From Chryseobacterium vrystaatense (GTDB lineage Bacteria; Bacteroidota; Bacteroidia; Flavobacteriales; Weeksellaceae), in NCBI RefSeq assembly GCF_000737765.1, contig NZ_JPRI01000012.1, positions 538,606 to 602,605 on the forward strand: a stretch of 64,000 nucleotides of DNA, given 5' to 3'. Positions 55,297 through 63,860 of the stretch are shown here, piece after piece (within the stretch, counting starts at the first letter, position 1; each line of letters starts with the position of its first letter). The position numbers and the translations under genes are program-made. Below the pieces are notes generated by a model. The model was given only the letters and a program-made list of their open reading frames with translations. It ran no database searches and was not told the DNA's origin.

Positions 55297-58107
55297 GTGA
55301 AGAAAATTTTTACCTCTGTTTTATTCTGTGCATCGCTGTTTTTCTATGCACAAACCGGGACTCTTTCCGGAAATATTAATGATGATTCCAAATTATCTCT
55401 GCCGGGTGCCCGGATTTCTCTGTCTCCGGGAAATATCTATACTACTTCTGATGATCATGGCAACTTCGTGTTTCTGAATGTCCCTCCGGGAAATTACACC
55501 ATGAGCGTTGACTATCTGGGCTATGGAACAAGCGAATATAATGTGCTTGTTGAGGCTGAAAAGAATACGAGACAGAACATTGTTTTCACAAAAAAAGAAA
55601 CTGTGATTGCAGAAGTGATCGTAAGCGGTTCTACTTTGAAAAACCAGGCAAGGGCCTTGAACAAGCAGAAGAACAATGCCAATATTACCAATGTGATCTC
55701 CTCCGACCAGATCGGACGTTTCCCCGACGCCAATATTGGTGATGCTCTTAAACGTGTTCCGGGAATCACAATACAGAATGATCAGGGGGAAGCAAGAAAC
55801 CTTATCATCAGGGGGCTGGCACCCAACCTTAATTCTGTGACTTTAAACGGTGACAGGATTCCATCGGCTGAAGGGGATAACCGTAATGTACAGATGGACC
55901 TTATTCCTTCTGATATGATCTCTACCATCGAGGTCAACAAAACCCTGACTCCTGATATGGATGCCGACGCCATCGGTGGTTCTGTGAATCTAATTACAAG
56001 AGCCTCCCCTAACGGACAGCGTATTTCTGCAACAGTCGCCGGAGGTTATAATCCTATCCGCGAAAAGGGCAATTATACAGCGGGACTTGTCTATGGAGAC
56101 CGTTTTTTAAATAAAAAATTAGGGGCTGTTTTCAGCTTTTCTTATAACAACAACAATTTTGGCTCAGACAATATTGAACCTACCTGGAGTCTTGCCAACG
56201 ATGCTGCGCAAACCGCCTATATCAGTAAGATGGGAGTCCGCTATTATAATGAGCACCGTATCCGCCACAGTTTTGATCTGAATATGGATTATGAATTTAA
56301 TTCCAAAAACAAGATTTATGCATCGGCTATGTACAACTTCAGAACAGACAAGGAAAACAGGTTTGCTTTGGGATATAAGGTGAAACCTGTTTACAATGCT
56401 GATGAAACGGAGATCACAGGCTGGAAAGGAAGCATTACAAGACAGAACAAAGGTGGAGATTCTGATAATGACAACACCCGTCTTGAAAGACAGAAAGTAC
56501 AGAACTATGCTTTGAGGGGAGAACACCTTCTGGGTTCCAAGATCGATCTTGACTGGTCCATGAATTATGCGACAGCGAGTGAAAAGAAACCTCATGAACG
56601 ATATATAGAGTTTGAAAATGGGAAAATGAATTTCTCTTCAGACCTGAGTGATCCGGAAAGACCGATGATTACTCCTCTTTCTGCAGATAATTTAGGAGTT
56701 TACAAGCTGAGCGATCTTTCTGACTCCAACAGCTTTACACAGGAAAAGGAATTTGGAGCCAAGGTGAATGTCCGCTTTCCGTTTTCGGTAATCGAGAACC
56801 AGAAAGGAAGACTTCGTACAGGGATCCGTGTCCGTTTAAAGGAGAAAGAGAGGAACAACGATTATTATGCTTTTGACCCGTTACAGGATATGGGAAGCCT
56901 GCTGTCTGTTCCGACCGTAAATTTCGACGGACAACATTTCCAGCCTGGGAATTATGTTCCGGGGACTTTCGTCAATCCTTCTTATATCGGAGGTCTGGAT
57001 CTTTTTAACCCGGGTTTATTTAAAGGTGAATCAAAACCTGAGGAATTCCTTTCCAGCAACTATACCGCCAAAGAGAATATTTACGCAGGATACATCCGAT
57101 GGGATCAGGATTTCAGTGAAAAATTCTCGATGATCGCCGGAGCGCGTTTTGAAACTACAAAAATTGATTACACCGGAAATTATGTATTAAATGAAGCCGA
57201 TCTTGCAGGGCAGATCAACCGGACCAATACGTACACAAATATCCTTCCCAATCTATCCTTCAAATATGTTCCGGTTCAGGATCTGGTGCTTCGTGCCGCC
57301 TTTACCACGGCTTTAGCCCGTCCGAATTATTATTCGCTGGTTCCTTATCTTAATGTGATTTCTGCAGATGAAACCATTGCAGCCGGAAACCCTGATCTAA
57401 AGGCCACTTATGCATATAATTTTGATTTTATGGCAGAGAAGTACTTTAAGTCGGTGGGGATTCTTTCGGGAGGTCTTTTTTATAAAAACCTGAAAGATTT
57501 TATTTATACCTATTCCAGAAGAAATTATACCACAGGAGATTTTGCAAACGATTTTGCAGGACAGTCCAATCCTATTCCGGCTGGAGAAAACAACTGGAGA
57601 TTTACACAGCAGCGAAATGGCGATAATGTTGACATTTACGGTTTTGAAGTGGCTCTTCAACGTCAGCTGGATTTCATTCCGGGAGCTTTCTGGAAAGGTT
57701 TTGGGGTGTACGTCAACTATACGTATACCAAATCAAAAGCGAAAGGAATCACGAATGAAGATGGAGTGGAAAGAACAGATGTGGGACTTCCGGGAGCGGC
57801 TCCACATATGTTCAACGGATCTCTTTCGTGGGAAAATAAACGTTTCTCGGCAAGGATTTCCATGAATTACGCTTCTCACTATATTGATGAGCTGGGTGGA
57901 AAATCCTTTGAAGACCGCTATTATGACAAGCAGGTTTTCCTTGATGCCAATGCTTCCTACAGGATCACCAGCCAGCTGAGGGTTTTCGCAGAAGCCAATA
58001 ATCTGACGAATCAGCCGTTAAGGTATTATCAGGGAATCCAGAGCAGAACGGCTCAGGTGGAATATTACAGACCTAGATTTACCTTAGGAGTAAAATTTGA
58101 TTTTTAA
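55297..58107 (+). CDS. TonB-dependent receptor, linked to phytase
   Basis: 936 residues, GTG start. A signal peptide (MKKIFTSVLFCASLFFYAQ) precedes a CarboxypepD_reg-like domain (about 22-105). The plug (GRFPDANIGDALKRVPGITI ... LIIRGLAPNLNSVTLNGDRI) and a 22-strand barrel follow, ending in the C-terminal aromatic FTLGVKFDF. The plug wording resembles the FecA/IroN-like receptor class rather than SusC. It imports a TonB-energised ligand through the outer membrane. The phytase gene follows after 4 bp, so the ligand may be phytate, its breakdown products or a metal-phytate complex. That is inferred from linkage. Confidence 0.88.
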   Translation: MKKIFTSVLFCASLFFYAQTGTLSGNINDDSKLSLPGARISLSPGNIYTTSDDHGNFVFLNVPPGNYTMSVDYLGYGTSEYNVLVEAEKNTRQNIVFTKKETVIAEVIVSGSTLKNQARALNKQKNNANITNVISSDQIGRFPDANIGDALKRVPGITIQNDQGEARNLIIRGLAPNLNSVTLNGDRIPSAEGDNRNVQMDLIPSDMISTIEVNKTLTPDMDADAIGGSVNLITRASPNGQRISATVAGGYNPIREKGNYTAGLVYGDRFLNKKLGAVFSFSYNNNNFGSDNIEPTWSLANDAAQTAYISKMGVRYYNEHRIRHSFDLNMDYEFNSKNKIYASAMYNFRTDKENRFALGYKVKPVYNADETEITGWKGSITRQNKGGDSDNDNTRLERQKVQNYALRGEHLLGSKIDLDWSMNYATASEKKPHERYIEFENGKMNFSSDLSDPERPMITPLSADNLGVYKLSDLSDSNSFTQEKEFGAKVNVRFPFSVIENQKGRLRTGIRVRLKEKERNNDYYAFDPLQDMGSLLSVPTVNFDGQHFQPGNYVPGTFVNPSYIGGLDLFNPGLFKGESKPEEFLSSNYTAKENIYAGYIRWDQDFSEKFSMIAGARFETTKIDYTGNYVLNEADLAGQINRTNTYTNILPNLSFKYVPVQDLVLRAAFTTALARPNYYSLVPYLNVISADETIAAGNPDLKATYAYNFDFMAEKYFKSVGILSGGLFYKNLKDFIYTYSRRNYTTGDFANDFAGQSNPIPAGENNWRFTQQRNGDNVDIYGFEVALQRQLDFIPGAFWKGFGVYVNYTYTKSKAKGITNEDGVERTDVGLPGAAPHMFNGSLSWENKRFSARISMNYASHYIDELGGKSFEDRYYDKQVFLDANASYRITSQLRVFAEANNLTNQPLRYYQGIQSRTAQVEYYRPRFTLGVKFDF

Positions 58108-58111
58108 ACGC

Positions 58112-59143
58112 ATGAAAAAGATACCATTTATATTAGCCGTCTCCACTCTACCCTTTGCAGTGGGCTGCGGCACGCAACATTTAGGAGAAAAACTAAAACC
58201 TTCCGTCGTTACCGAAACGGTAGTACATGATACGGATGATCCGGCGATCTGGATTCACCCTTCTGATGCTTCCAAGAGTATTGTCATAGGAACCGATAAA
58301 GATACGGACGGCGGATTGTATGCCTTCGATCTGAACGGAAAAATCATTCATAAAGTTTCGGGATTAAAACGTCCTAACAATGTAGACCTGGAATACGGTT
58401 TTTTGCTGAACGGAAAGAAAACCGATATTGCGGCCGTTACGGAAAGAGAAACCAATACGGTAAAGATTTACAGTCTTCCTGACCTTAAGGCAGTAGGATC
58501 CTTTACAGTATTTGACGGTGAAACAGAGCGGGACCCGATGGGGATTTCATTGTATAAAAATCCGGCAACAGGAAACATAGATGCTGTTGTAGGAAGAAAA
58601 TCCGGTCCGGCGGACGGCTATCTGTGGCAGTATCAGCTTTCTGAAAAAGACGGAAAAATAACAGGAGAAGTAGTCCGTAAGTTTGGAAAATACAGCGGAC
58701 TGAAAGAGATTGAGAGCATCGCGGTAGATGATGAAATGGGCTATATTTATTATTCTGACGAGCAGTTTGGCGTGCATCAGTATTATGCAGATCCGGCCAA
58801 AGGCAATGAGGAGCTTCAGGTTTTCGGTAAGGGTGATTTTAAGTCTGATGTGGAAGGGATTTCCATCTACCCTACTTCTGCTCAAACCGGTTATATTCTG
58901 GTTTCCAATCAGCAAAACGATACGTTTAATGTCTATCTTAGAGAAGATCCGGCTAAGGGAAAAATTGCAGAGATCCCGGTTTCCACGAGCGAAAGTGACG
59001 GTTCGGAGGTAACGAATATGGACTTAGGACCAAAGTTTCCGAAAGGTGTATTTGTAGCCATGAGCAATGGACGGGTGTTCCATTTTTACGACTGGAGGCT
59101 TATCGAAGAGAGGATCAAAGCGGCTCAGAAAACCGATAAATAA
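58112..59143 (+). CDS. Beta-propeller phytase (3-phytase), lipoprotein
   Basis: 343 residues from the ATG at 58112; an in-frame TTG at 58097 overlaps the receptor gene and is less likely. The lipobox region is PFAVGC. The mature protein begins with VVHDTDDPAIWIHPSDASKS, the conserved DDPAIWxHP calcium/phosphate-binding motif of beta-propeller phytases, then GTDKDTDGGLYAFDL, RPNNVDLEYGF and EGISIYPTS in the propeller blades. It removes phosphate from inositol hexakisphosphate in a Ca-dependent reaction, likely on the cell surface or in the periplasm. It forms an operon with the TonB receptor and is followed by a strong terminator. Confidence 0.92.
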   Translation: MKKIPFILAVSTLPFAVGCGTQHLGEKLKPSVVTETVVHDTDDPAIWIHPSDASKSIVIGTDKDTDGGLYAFDLNGKIIHKVSGLKRPNNVDLEYGFLLNGKKTDIAAVTERETNTVKIYSLPDLKAVGSFTVFDGETERDPMGISLYKNPATGNIDAVVGRKSGPADGYLWQYQLSEKDGKITGEVVRKFGKYSGLKEIESIAVDDEMGYIYYSDEQFGVHQYYADPAKGNEELQVFGKGDFKSDVEGISIYPTSAQTGYILVSNQQNDTFNVYLREDPAKGKIAEIPVSTSESDGSEVTNMDLGPKFPKGVFVAMSNGRVFHFYDWRLIEERIKAAQKTDK

Positions 59144-59200
59144 CATTAATATTTTAAAGAAAAACAACTTAAGTTCAAATACTTACAGATTCACAACACG

Positions 59201-59232
59201 ACAACCACTGCAAAAAGCAGTGGTTGTTTTTT
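59201..59232 (+). terminator. Terminator of the receptor-phytase operon
   Basis: ACAACCACTGC-AAAAA-GCAGTGGTTGT followed by a T-run; perfect 11-bp stem, 57 bp after the phytase stop codon. Confidence 0.9.
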
Positions 59233-59292
59233 ATATCAAGATAACGCTGATATCATCTGGCTATATGAAGTGATCATTCATTCTAAGAATCT

Positions 59293-59460
59293 TCACATCA
59301 TTTTTCCATCTACCATCTTCTGAAGTACCTCGACCCGTTGGGTAAGGAGGATACCCTCTTCGGAAACACCTCCATTCGGTTCAATAACTGTCTCCACCCA
59401 ATTCCGGCAGGCCTACAGCCATTTACTTTTCTTAAAGTTTCCTGCAAGCAATTGTAATGA
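59293..59460 (-). pseudogene. C-terminal coding remnant with internal stop
   Basis: Minus-strand frame reading KKSKWL, stop, ACRNWVETVIEPNGGVSEEG and on to QRVEVLQKMVDGKMM, stop at 59293-59295. Coherent codon use on both sides of an in-frame TAG suggests a decayed gene tail. The family is not recognised. Confidence 0.4.
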
Positions 59461-59566
59461 TAACTAAAATTCAGATGTTTTTAGTTTTTTTGGCTCGAGT
59501 CCACCTTTTAAGACTTATCAATTTTTTGGGGTATAGCAAATCTCAAGAGAGATAAGTTTTTTTTAA

Positions 59567-59730
59567 CGCAAAGTTTTCATTTTGTGAACGTTCAGTTTAA
59601 GTAAAACAAAGAAGGCGACACTGTCGCTGATTAAGCGACTGGATAAAACACACGCTTCATCGGATCAATCATAGATTGATTTTCTCTTTGCTTCCTAAAC
59701 TATACATCATTCAATGAATCCTTTACGTCT
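59567..59730. repeat. Intergenic repeat, copy 1
   Basis: Starts with CGCAAAG and ends with a degenerate CTTTACG. The core has GGCGACACTGTCGCTGAT (internal small palindrome), AAACACACGCTTCATC, GATCAATCATAGATTGATT and CTTTGCTTCCTAAA. It shares the core with copies 2 and 3 but has a diverged 3' third. Confidence 0.8.
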
Positions 59731-59774
59731 ATAAAACTCATCAATCATAAATACCGCTGTTTTTTATGTTTAAA

Positions 59775-59970
59775 CGCAAAGTTTTTATTTTGAGAATGTT
59801 CAGTTTTAAGGAAAGCAAAGAAGGCGACACTGTCGCTGATGAAGCTGAATGGATAAAACACACGCTTCATCCGATCAATCATAGATTGATTCTCTCTTTG
59901 CTTCCTAAATATAGATTGATTCTCTCTTTGTTTCCTAAAATGTTCATTATTATTTTTTTAATCCTTTGCG
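59775..59970. repeat. Intergenic repeat, copy 2
   Basis: Bounded by CGCAAAG and CTTTGCG (inverted ends). It carries an extra tandem duplication of about 29 bp (ATAGATTGATTCTCTCTTTG twice). It is separated from copies 1 and 3 by a shared linker, AATACCGCT-TTTTTATGTTTAAA. A plus-strand frame across this copy is not credible as a gene. Confidence 0.85.
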
Positions 59971-60015
59971 TCTATAAAATTGATCATGAAAAATACCGCT
60001 TTTTTTATGTTTAAA

Positions 60016-60181
60016 CGCAAAGTTTTTATTTCCAGAACTTTCCAGTTTTAAGGATGGCAAAGAAGGCGACACTGTCGCTGATGAAGCGACTGGATAAAAC
60101 ACACGCTTCATCGGATCAATCATAGATTGATTCTCTCTTTGCTTCCTAAAATGTTCATTATTATTTTTTTAATCCTTTGCG
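60016..60181. repeat. Intergenic repeat, copy 3
   Basis: Bounded by CGCAAAG and CTTTGCG. The core is nearly identical to the other copies (GAAGGCGACACTGTCGCTGA, CACACGCTTCATCGGATCAA). It ends just before the 3' end of the convergent 173-residue gene. Confidence 0.85.
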
Positions 60182-60249
60182 TCTATAAAATTTCTATTCA
60201 CTATTAATTATTCATTCTTCACTTTTCACTTTTCCCTATTCATTCATCT

Positions 60250-60771
60250 TCATTTCCCTCTCCTTTCCAAAATAAGGTGTCCGGCATCCAACATTTTAAT
60301 CAGATGGATGTATGGGCAGACCATATTTCTTTCCGGCACATGGTCATAGACTCCCAGCGACAGATAGACCATCCCTGACATAAAATAATCAAATTCCCTG
60401 ACACTGTATTCTCTGAATGCTTTTTTAAAGGCCAACAGAGGGTTTTGGTATTCCTTCTCAGAAAGTGAGCCTAGAAGTAACGGAGAGGTATTTTCCAACT
60501 GAATATTGGTAGACTTTTCCTTTTCTTTTAGTGTAATGAGATAACCTGCGCGAATAAACGACTGTATAGACTGGTGAAACTGAAAGATATCGGACGGATC
60601 TTCTTTTATCCAGCTGTTTCTTTTTACTGCGCAACTCATTATGCTGTTCAACCTTTCTTTAGAGGCAGCCAGGTCATTGAGCTTAAAAAAGTTCTCCATC
60701 AGCTGTAACGCTGAGTGCTTCTTCGTATCTGTGCCAAGCCGGGACTGAAAGTCTGCTCTGTTCTTTTTCAT
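60250..60771 (-). CDS. Protein of unknown function
   Basis: 173 residues, no signal peptide or membrane helix. Basic N-terminus, mostly alpha-helical, with a centre FHQSIQSFIRAGYLITLKEK and a C-terminal half DYFMSGMVYLSLGVYDHVPE. No family is recognised. The ATG at 60769-60771 is followed by a Lys/Asn-rich start typical of cytoplasmic Flavobacteriia proteins. It borders the intergenic repeats on its 3' side. Confidence 0.6.
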   Translation of the reverse strand: MKKNRADFQSRLGTDTKKHSALQLMENFFKLNDLAASKERLNSIMSCAVKRNSWIKEDPSDIFQFHQSIQSFIRAGYLITLKEKEKSTNIQLENTSPLLLGSLSEKEYQNPLLAFKKAFREYSVREFDYFMSGMVYLSLGVYDHVPERNMVCPYIHLIKMLDAGHLILERRGK

Positions 60772-61313
60772 GCGTTATATTTTGTAATTAGGATCAGATC
60801 GGTTCCTTTAGGTTAGATACAGCTTTTATGCACATGAAGTTTCCGGTATACTTTGTAGTATGCTGAGCTTTTTTGTACTTCTTGTGTAGATAAGCAGTCT
60901 TAAACGACCTGTTTCTGTTAAACTGTTTTTTTAATGACTGTAAAGGAGGAAATCCTGCCAATGCCTGGACTTCCTGCCCATACAAGTCCAAAATGAATAT
61001 AATAGAATTTGTGTTTTTCTGAAAGCCTTAAAGGCCGCAATGGATTGTACACCCCATTGTAACATGTCATGATACTTGATGTGGTAAAGCGGGCTTAGAA
61101 AAAAGAATTGTAGAAAAGCAGAACTGCATGGGTAAGAGAACCATTTAGTTTTACAATATACTTTTTCTCATGTCTAAGCATTTTATTATTTGCTTCAAAT
61201 ATACAAAATAATTCTAAAAAAGCTACTAATAAGATACATCTTTTTAGTGGTAACGAAAGTGATGGTTATTTATAAGATTTGTAATAATAAATAATTCTAA
61301 AAAACTTATAAAT
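60772..61313. other. Intergenic region before the XRE gene trio
   Basis: 542 bp without a firm gene. A 65-codon minus-strand frame with a TTG start (60794-60991) is doubtful. A 16-nt direct repeat, AAATAATTCTAAAAAA, occurs at 61206-61221 and again at 61289-61304, the second copy just before the first XRE gene. Confidence 0.5.
60794..60991 (-). CDS. Doubtful small ORF upstream of the 173-residue gene
   Basis: 65 codons with a TTG start and no ATG in frame; the product is basic and Lys/Tyr-rich, with no recognisable feature. Codon use is not unlike the neighbours, and it ends 22 bp before the next gene on the same strand, so it is listed with low confidence. Confidence 0.2.
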   Translation of the reverse strand: MDLYGQEVQALAGFPPLQSLKKQFNRNRSFKTAYLHKKYKKAQHTTKYTGNFMCIKAVSNLKEPI

Positions 61314-61562
61314 ATGGCAAGTGAATTTTCCAAGGAAAAAGTGTTGAAGAAACTGGGTAAAAGGATAAAAGAAATCAGAATAAGTAAAGGGTATTCAAGC
61401 TATGAATATTTCGCTTATGAACACAATATATCCCGTGCCCAATTTGGAAGGTATGAAAGAGGAGAAGATTTAAGGTTTAGTACACTTGCAAAAATAATTG
61501 AAGCTTTTGATATGAGCCTAGAAGAATTTTTCGCTCAAGGTTTTAATGAGGAAATATTATAA
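61314..61562 (+). CDS. XRE-family helix-turn-helix protein
   Basis: 82 residues, essentially a single Cro/CI-type HTH domain: LGKRIKEIRISKGYSSYEYF, then AYEHNISRAQFGRYERGE as the recognition helix region, and FSTLAKIIEAFDMSLEEFFAQ. It binds DNA as a probable dimer. It is first of three small XRE-like genes on the plus strand and may be autoregulated through the AT-rich direct repeat upstream. Confidence 0.88.
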   Translation: MASEFSKEKVLKKLGKRIKEIRISKGYSSYEYFAYEHNISRAQFGRYERGEDLRFSTLAKIIEAFDMSLEEFFAQGFNEEIL

Positions 61563-61695
61563 GCAATGGCTTCTATATTTCTTTAAAGTATCACAAAGCT
61601 ACGCTTATTGTACCTTATTTTACAAATGCAATAACAATAATATCGGTAAACAAAAGCGTACCGAATAAAATTATGATTAGTTCGTAATTGCAGGT

Positions 61696-62034
61696 ATGTA
61701 TGAGGAAACTGAAAAAATAATTATGATAAAAGTAGCAATCACACTACGTGCATTGCTGGAACGAAATCGAAATAAAAATTATGCTGATCCCAATGCAGAA
61801 AATAAAGCCTTAGTTAATAGCTATGAAAAAATTGCTACAAACTCCAGCTCAGATATCAGAAAAGCTACTATTACAAATGCTTTCAGTGGCAAGAAAAAAT
61901 CAACAATGATTACAGTAATATTAATTGTAGATTCTTTGGGCTATACCATGAATGATTTTGGAGAACAATACGATAAAATTACCGATAAAGATATTGTCGA
62001 ATTTAAAGAAAATATTTTAAAAATTAAATCTTGA
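61696..62034 (+). CDS. Divergent HTH-like regulator
   Basis: 112 residues. The segment from about residue 12 (VAITLRALLERNRNKNYADP) to 90 (VDSLGYTMNDFGEQYD) has the XRE layout: a first helix, an insertion (about 25-45), a recognition region SDIRKATITNAFSGKKKSTM, and a closing VILIVDSLGYTMNDF like the IADALGVSLDEL of XRE proteins. The call is moderate because the HTH is interrupted by an insertion. It lies 133 bp after the first XRE gene. Confidence 0.55.
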   Translation: MYEETEKIIMIKVAITLRALLERNRNKNYADPNAENKALVNSYEKIATNSSSDIRKATITNAFSGKKKSTMITVILIVDSLGYTMNDFGEQYDKITDKDIVEFKENILKIKS

Positions 62035-62106
62035 GGCTCGTCTAGATCTTATTAATTCAAGATCGGAAGGCTTTAAAAAAAAACAATAACACTTGATTTT
62101 ATTGCT

Positions 62107-62508
62107 ATGAAAGATATTCAGGATAGTTACTGTATTGCTGTAGCAGATCATATCAAAAAATTTATTGATGACAATAAGATAGACTTAGCCGATCTTGCTG
62201 CTGCTGCAAATGTTGACAGAAAACAGGTTTACAGACTGATCAATAAAGAAAATGTCCCTTTACTGTCAACTGTTGTGAAAATAGCATTAGCAGCAGGTCT
62301 TGAAATGAATATAACTCATATGGATTTTGATTTTAATCAGTATAGGAAAAATAACAATATACTTATTGCCGTTCCAAAAGGTAAATCTAACCTTGAAGAT
62401 TTTGAGGATTTGATTGATTACAGAGTCAATAGACATTGTACAACGGTGAAAATTATTTCCTATAATTGTAAAAGAGTGAGATGGAGGCTGGTTTGGAAAA
62501 GCTTTTAA
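62107..62508 (+). CDS. XRE-family helix-turn-helix protein with C-terminal extension
   Basis: 133 residues. The N-terminal HTH (about 10-65) reads IDLADLAAAANVDRKQVYRL with INKENVPLLSTVVKIALAAGLE, and a roughly 60-residue C-terminal extension is rich in basic and aromatic residues (NCKRVRWRLVWKSF). It is third of the XRE trio. Antitoxin-type DNA binding is possible, but no toxin gene adjoins. Confidence 0.75.
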   Translation: MKDIQDSYCIAVADHIKKFIDDNKIDLADLAAAANVDRKQVYRLINKENVPLLSTVVKIALAAGLEMNITHMDFDFNQYRKNNNILIAVPKGKSNLEDFEDLIDYRVNRHCTTVKIISYNCKRVRWRLVWKSF

Positions 62509-62539
62509 AGCATAAAGTTAGAAACATTAAAATCGTTTC

Positions 62540-62977
62540 TTACAAATTTAATTTTTCAAAATAGAACTTTAGATCAGCAGAATCTACTTTGATGGGAAGG
62601 TTACTAAATTCCCATCCGTTCCTGGGAGCCTTTACTGTACTTGATAACTGATGATTATACAGCATGATGTAATTCTTAGGGCTTATAGAATCATATAATA
62701 CGATATGTCTGGTTCCTTTTTTTAAGTTATTAGCGCAGGTTTTACCTATTTGTTGCCCATTTACTTCATAAGTAAAATCAGTCCCTACTCCATTATTATT
62801 TTTTTGATGCCAATCACTGGTTATATAGGCTATGGTATATTTTGCATTCTTTTTAGCACTTCTCAGGTCATGCCGGGATAAAACCAGTGTTACAATGATC
62901 AATACTAAGGTAGCCAATGCCAATACTACTGAAAGAATCTTCCCTTTTGACTTGATTATTTTTATGATATGTTTCAT
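62540..62977 (-). CDS. Single-helix membrane protein (DUF3592-like)
   Basis: 145 residues: one N-terminal transmembrane helix (about 13-34), then a beta-rich domain with FTYEVNGQQIGKT, resembling DUF3592-type extracytoplasmic domains that read FxYxVxGxxYxG. The match is from memory and partial. Convergent with the third XRE gene. Confidence 0.55.
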   Translation of the reverse strand: MKHIIKIIKSKGKILSVVLALATLVLIIVTLVLSRHDLRSAKKNAKYTIAYITSDWHQKNNNGVGTDFTYEVNGQQIGKTCANNLKKGTRHIVLYDSISPKNYIMLYNHQLSSTVKAPRNGWEFSNLPIKVDSADLKFYFEKLNL

Positions 62978-63127
62978 TTGAGTTATTTAATAATTGACCA
63001 CAGTATTTTCAAAAGTATCTCCTACAATTGCTTCGAGCGTGACTCTAGTACCTATTCTTATATGACAAATTTAAAGCTATTTCTCATTGTTGGAGGTTAT
63101 TACCATAAAAATTGATCATAAAATAAA

Positions 63128-63154
63128 AATCCGAGAAAGTGGATTTCCCGGATT
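63128..63154 (-). terminator. Terminator of the minus-strand lipoprotein gene
   Basis: AATCCGAGAAA-GTGGA-TTTCCCGGATT (11-bp arms, one mismatch), followed on the minus strand by TTTATTTTAT. It lies 90 bp downstream of the lipoprotein gene. Confidence 0.7.
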
Positions 63155-63244
63155 AGATGTTGTTAAGGTTTTATTTGGACACATGAATTATGTTGGGACA
63201 ATATGGGAATATAAATAAGACTCACGCACGGCCATATGAAAAGC

Positions 63245-63709
63245 TTAATTATCTTCTTTTATGTCTTCCACAACATAAGAAGAATCTTCTTTTATTCGGT
63301 ACAATTTCTTCGAATGCAGACTACCATCAATATTATAGAATCTAAAATACCCTGTTTTTAATTTACTTTCATAACTTTTTTTTGGATCTTTCATTTTCTT
63401 AAATCTATATAAACCTTCAGAAAAAAGCTTATTTGTATTTTTTTCCTGTACAATTTCAACACCATAAAAATAACGATCATTTGAACTATCTATTTTTATA
63501 AATGTATCAAAATGATCATTATAGATATCATTATCCTTTTCTTTATATACATATATTGTATCAACAAATTGATCATTTCTAAATTTTCCATCCAATTTGA
63601 TAAAACCATTCTTATCATAAATATGCAATGACAAATCTTTTTTATCAGTGCAGGAATTTAATAACAAAAAAGAAAGTACCAGTGATAAAAAATATGTTTG
63701 ATTATTCAT
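63245..63709 (-). CDS. Lipoprotein of unknown function
   Basis: 154 residues from the ATG at 63707-63709, chosen because it starts a lipoprotein signal peptide (MNNQTYFLSLVLSFLLLNSC); a longer frame begins 12 codons upstream inside the preceding fragment. The mature protein contains GFIKLDGKFRNDQFVDTIYV and YFRFYNIDGSLHSKKLYRI, reminiscent of MORN-like toxin-immunity repeats, weakly. It follows the truncated gene by one base. Confidence 0.6.
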   Translation of the reverse strand: MNNQTYFLSLVLSFLLLNSCTDKKDLSLHIYDKNGFIKLDGKFRNDQFVDTIYVYKEKDNDIYNDHFDTFIKIDSSNDRYFYGVEIVQEKNTNKLFSEGLYRFKKMKDPKKSYESKLKTGYFRFYNIDGSLHSKKLYRIKEDSSYVVEDIKEDN

Positions 63710-63710
63710 T

Positions 63711-63850
63711 CTATAATTTAATTTTCGCATAATGTATCGTGTCATTTACAATGATATATTCGTTTTTTCCAATAATATTGCCATTCATATCAAAAGCATT
63801 ATGAATTCCAAATGGCTGTACGCTAGATAGTGGATATGCAAATAAAATTT
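63711..63850 (-). pseudogene. C-terminal fragment of a gene truncated by an IS3 element
   Basis: About 45 codons ending IVNDTIHYAKIKL, stop at 63711-63713, with VQPFGIHNAFDMNGN upstream. The reading frame continues into the transposase end and has no start. It was probably the gene upstream of the lipoprotein in an operon and was interrupted by the element at the right edge. Confidence 0.55.
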
Positions 63851-63860
63851 CCAGTATAAG

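Noticed and set aside
59766..60014. 82-residue plus-strand ORF
   Set aside because: It lies wholly inside the tandem repeat, and its product only translates the repeat.
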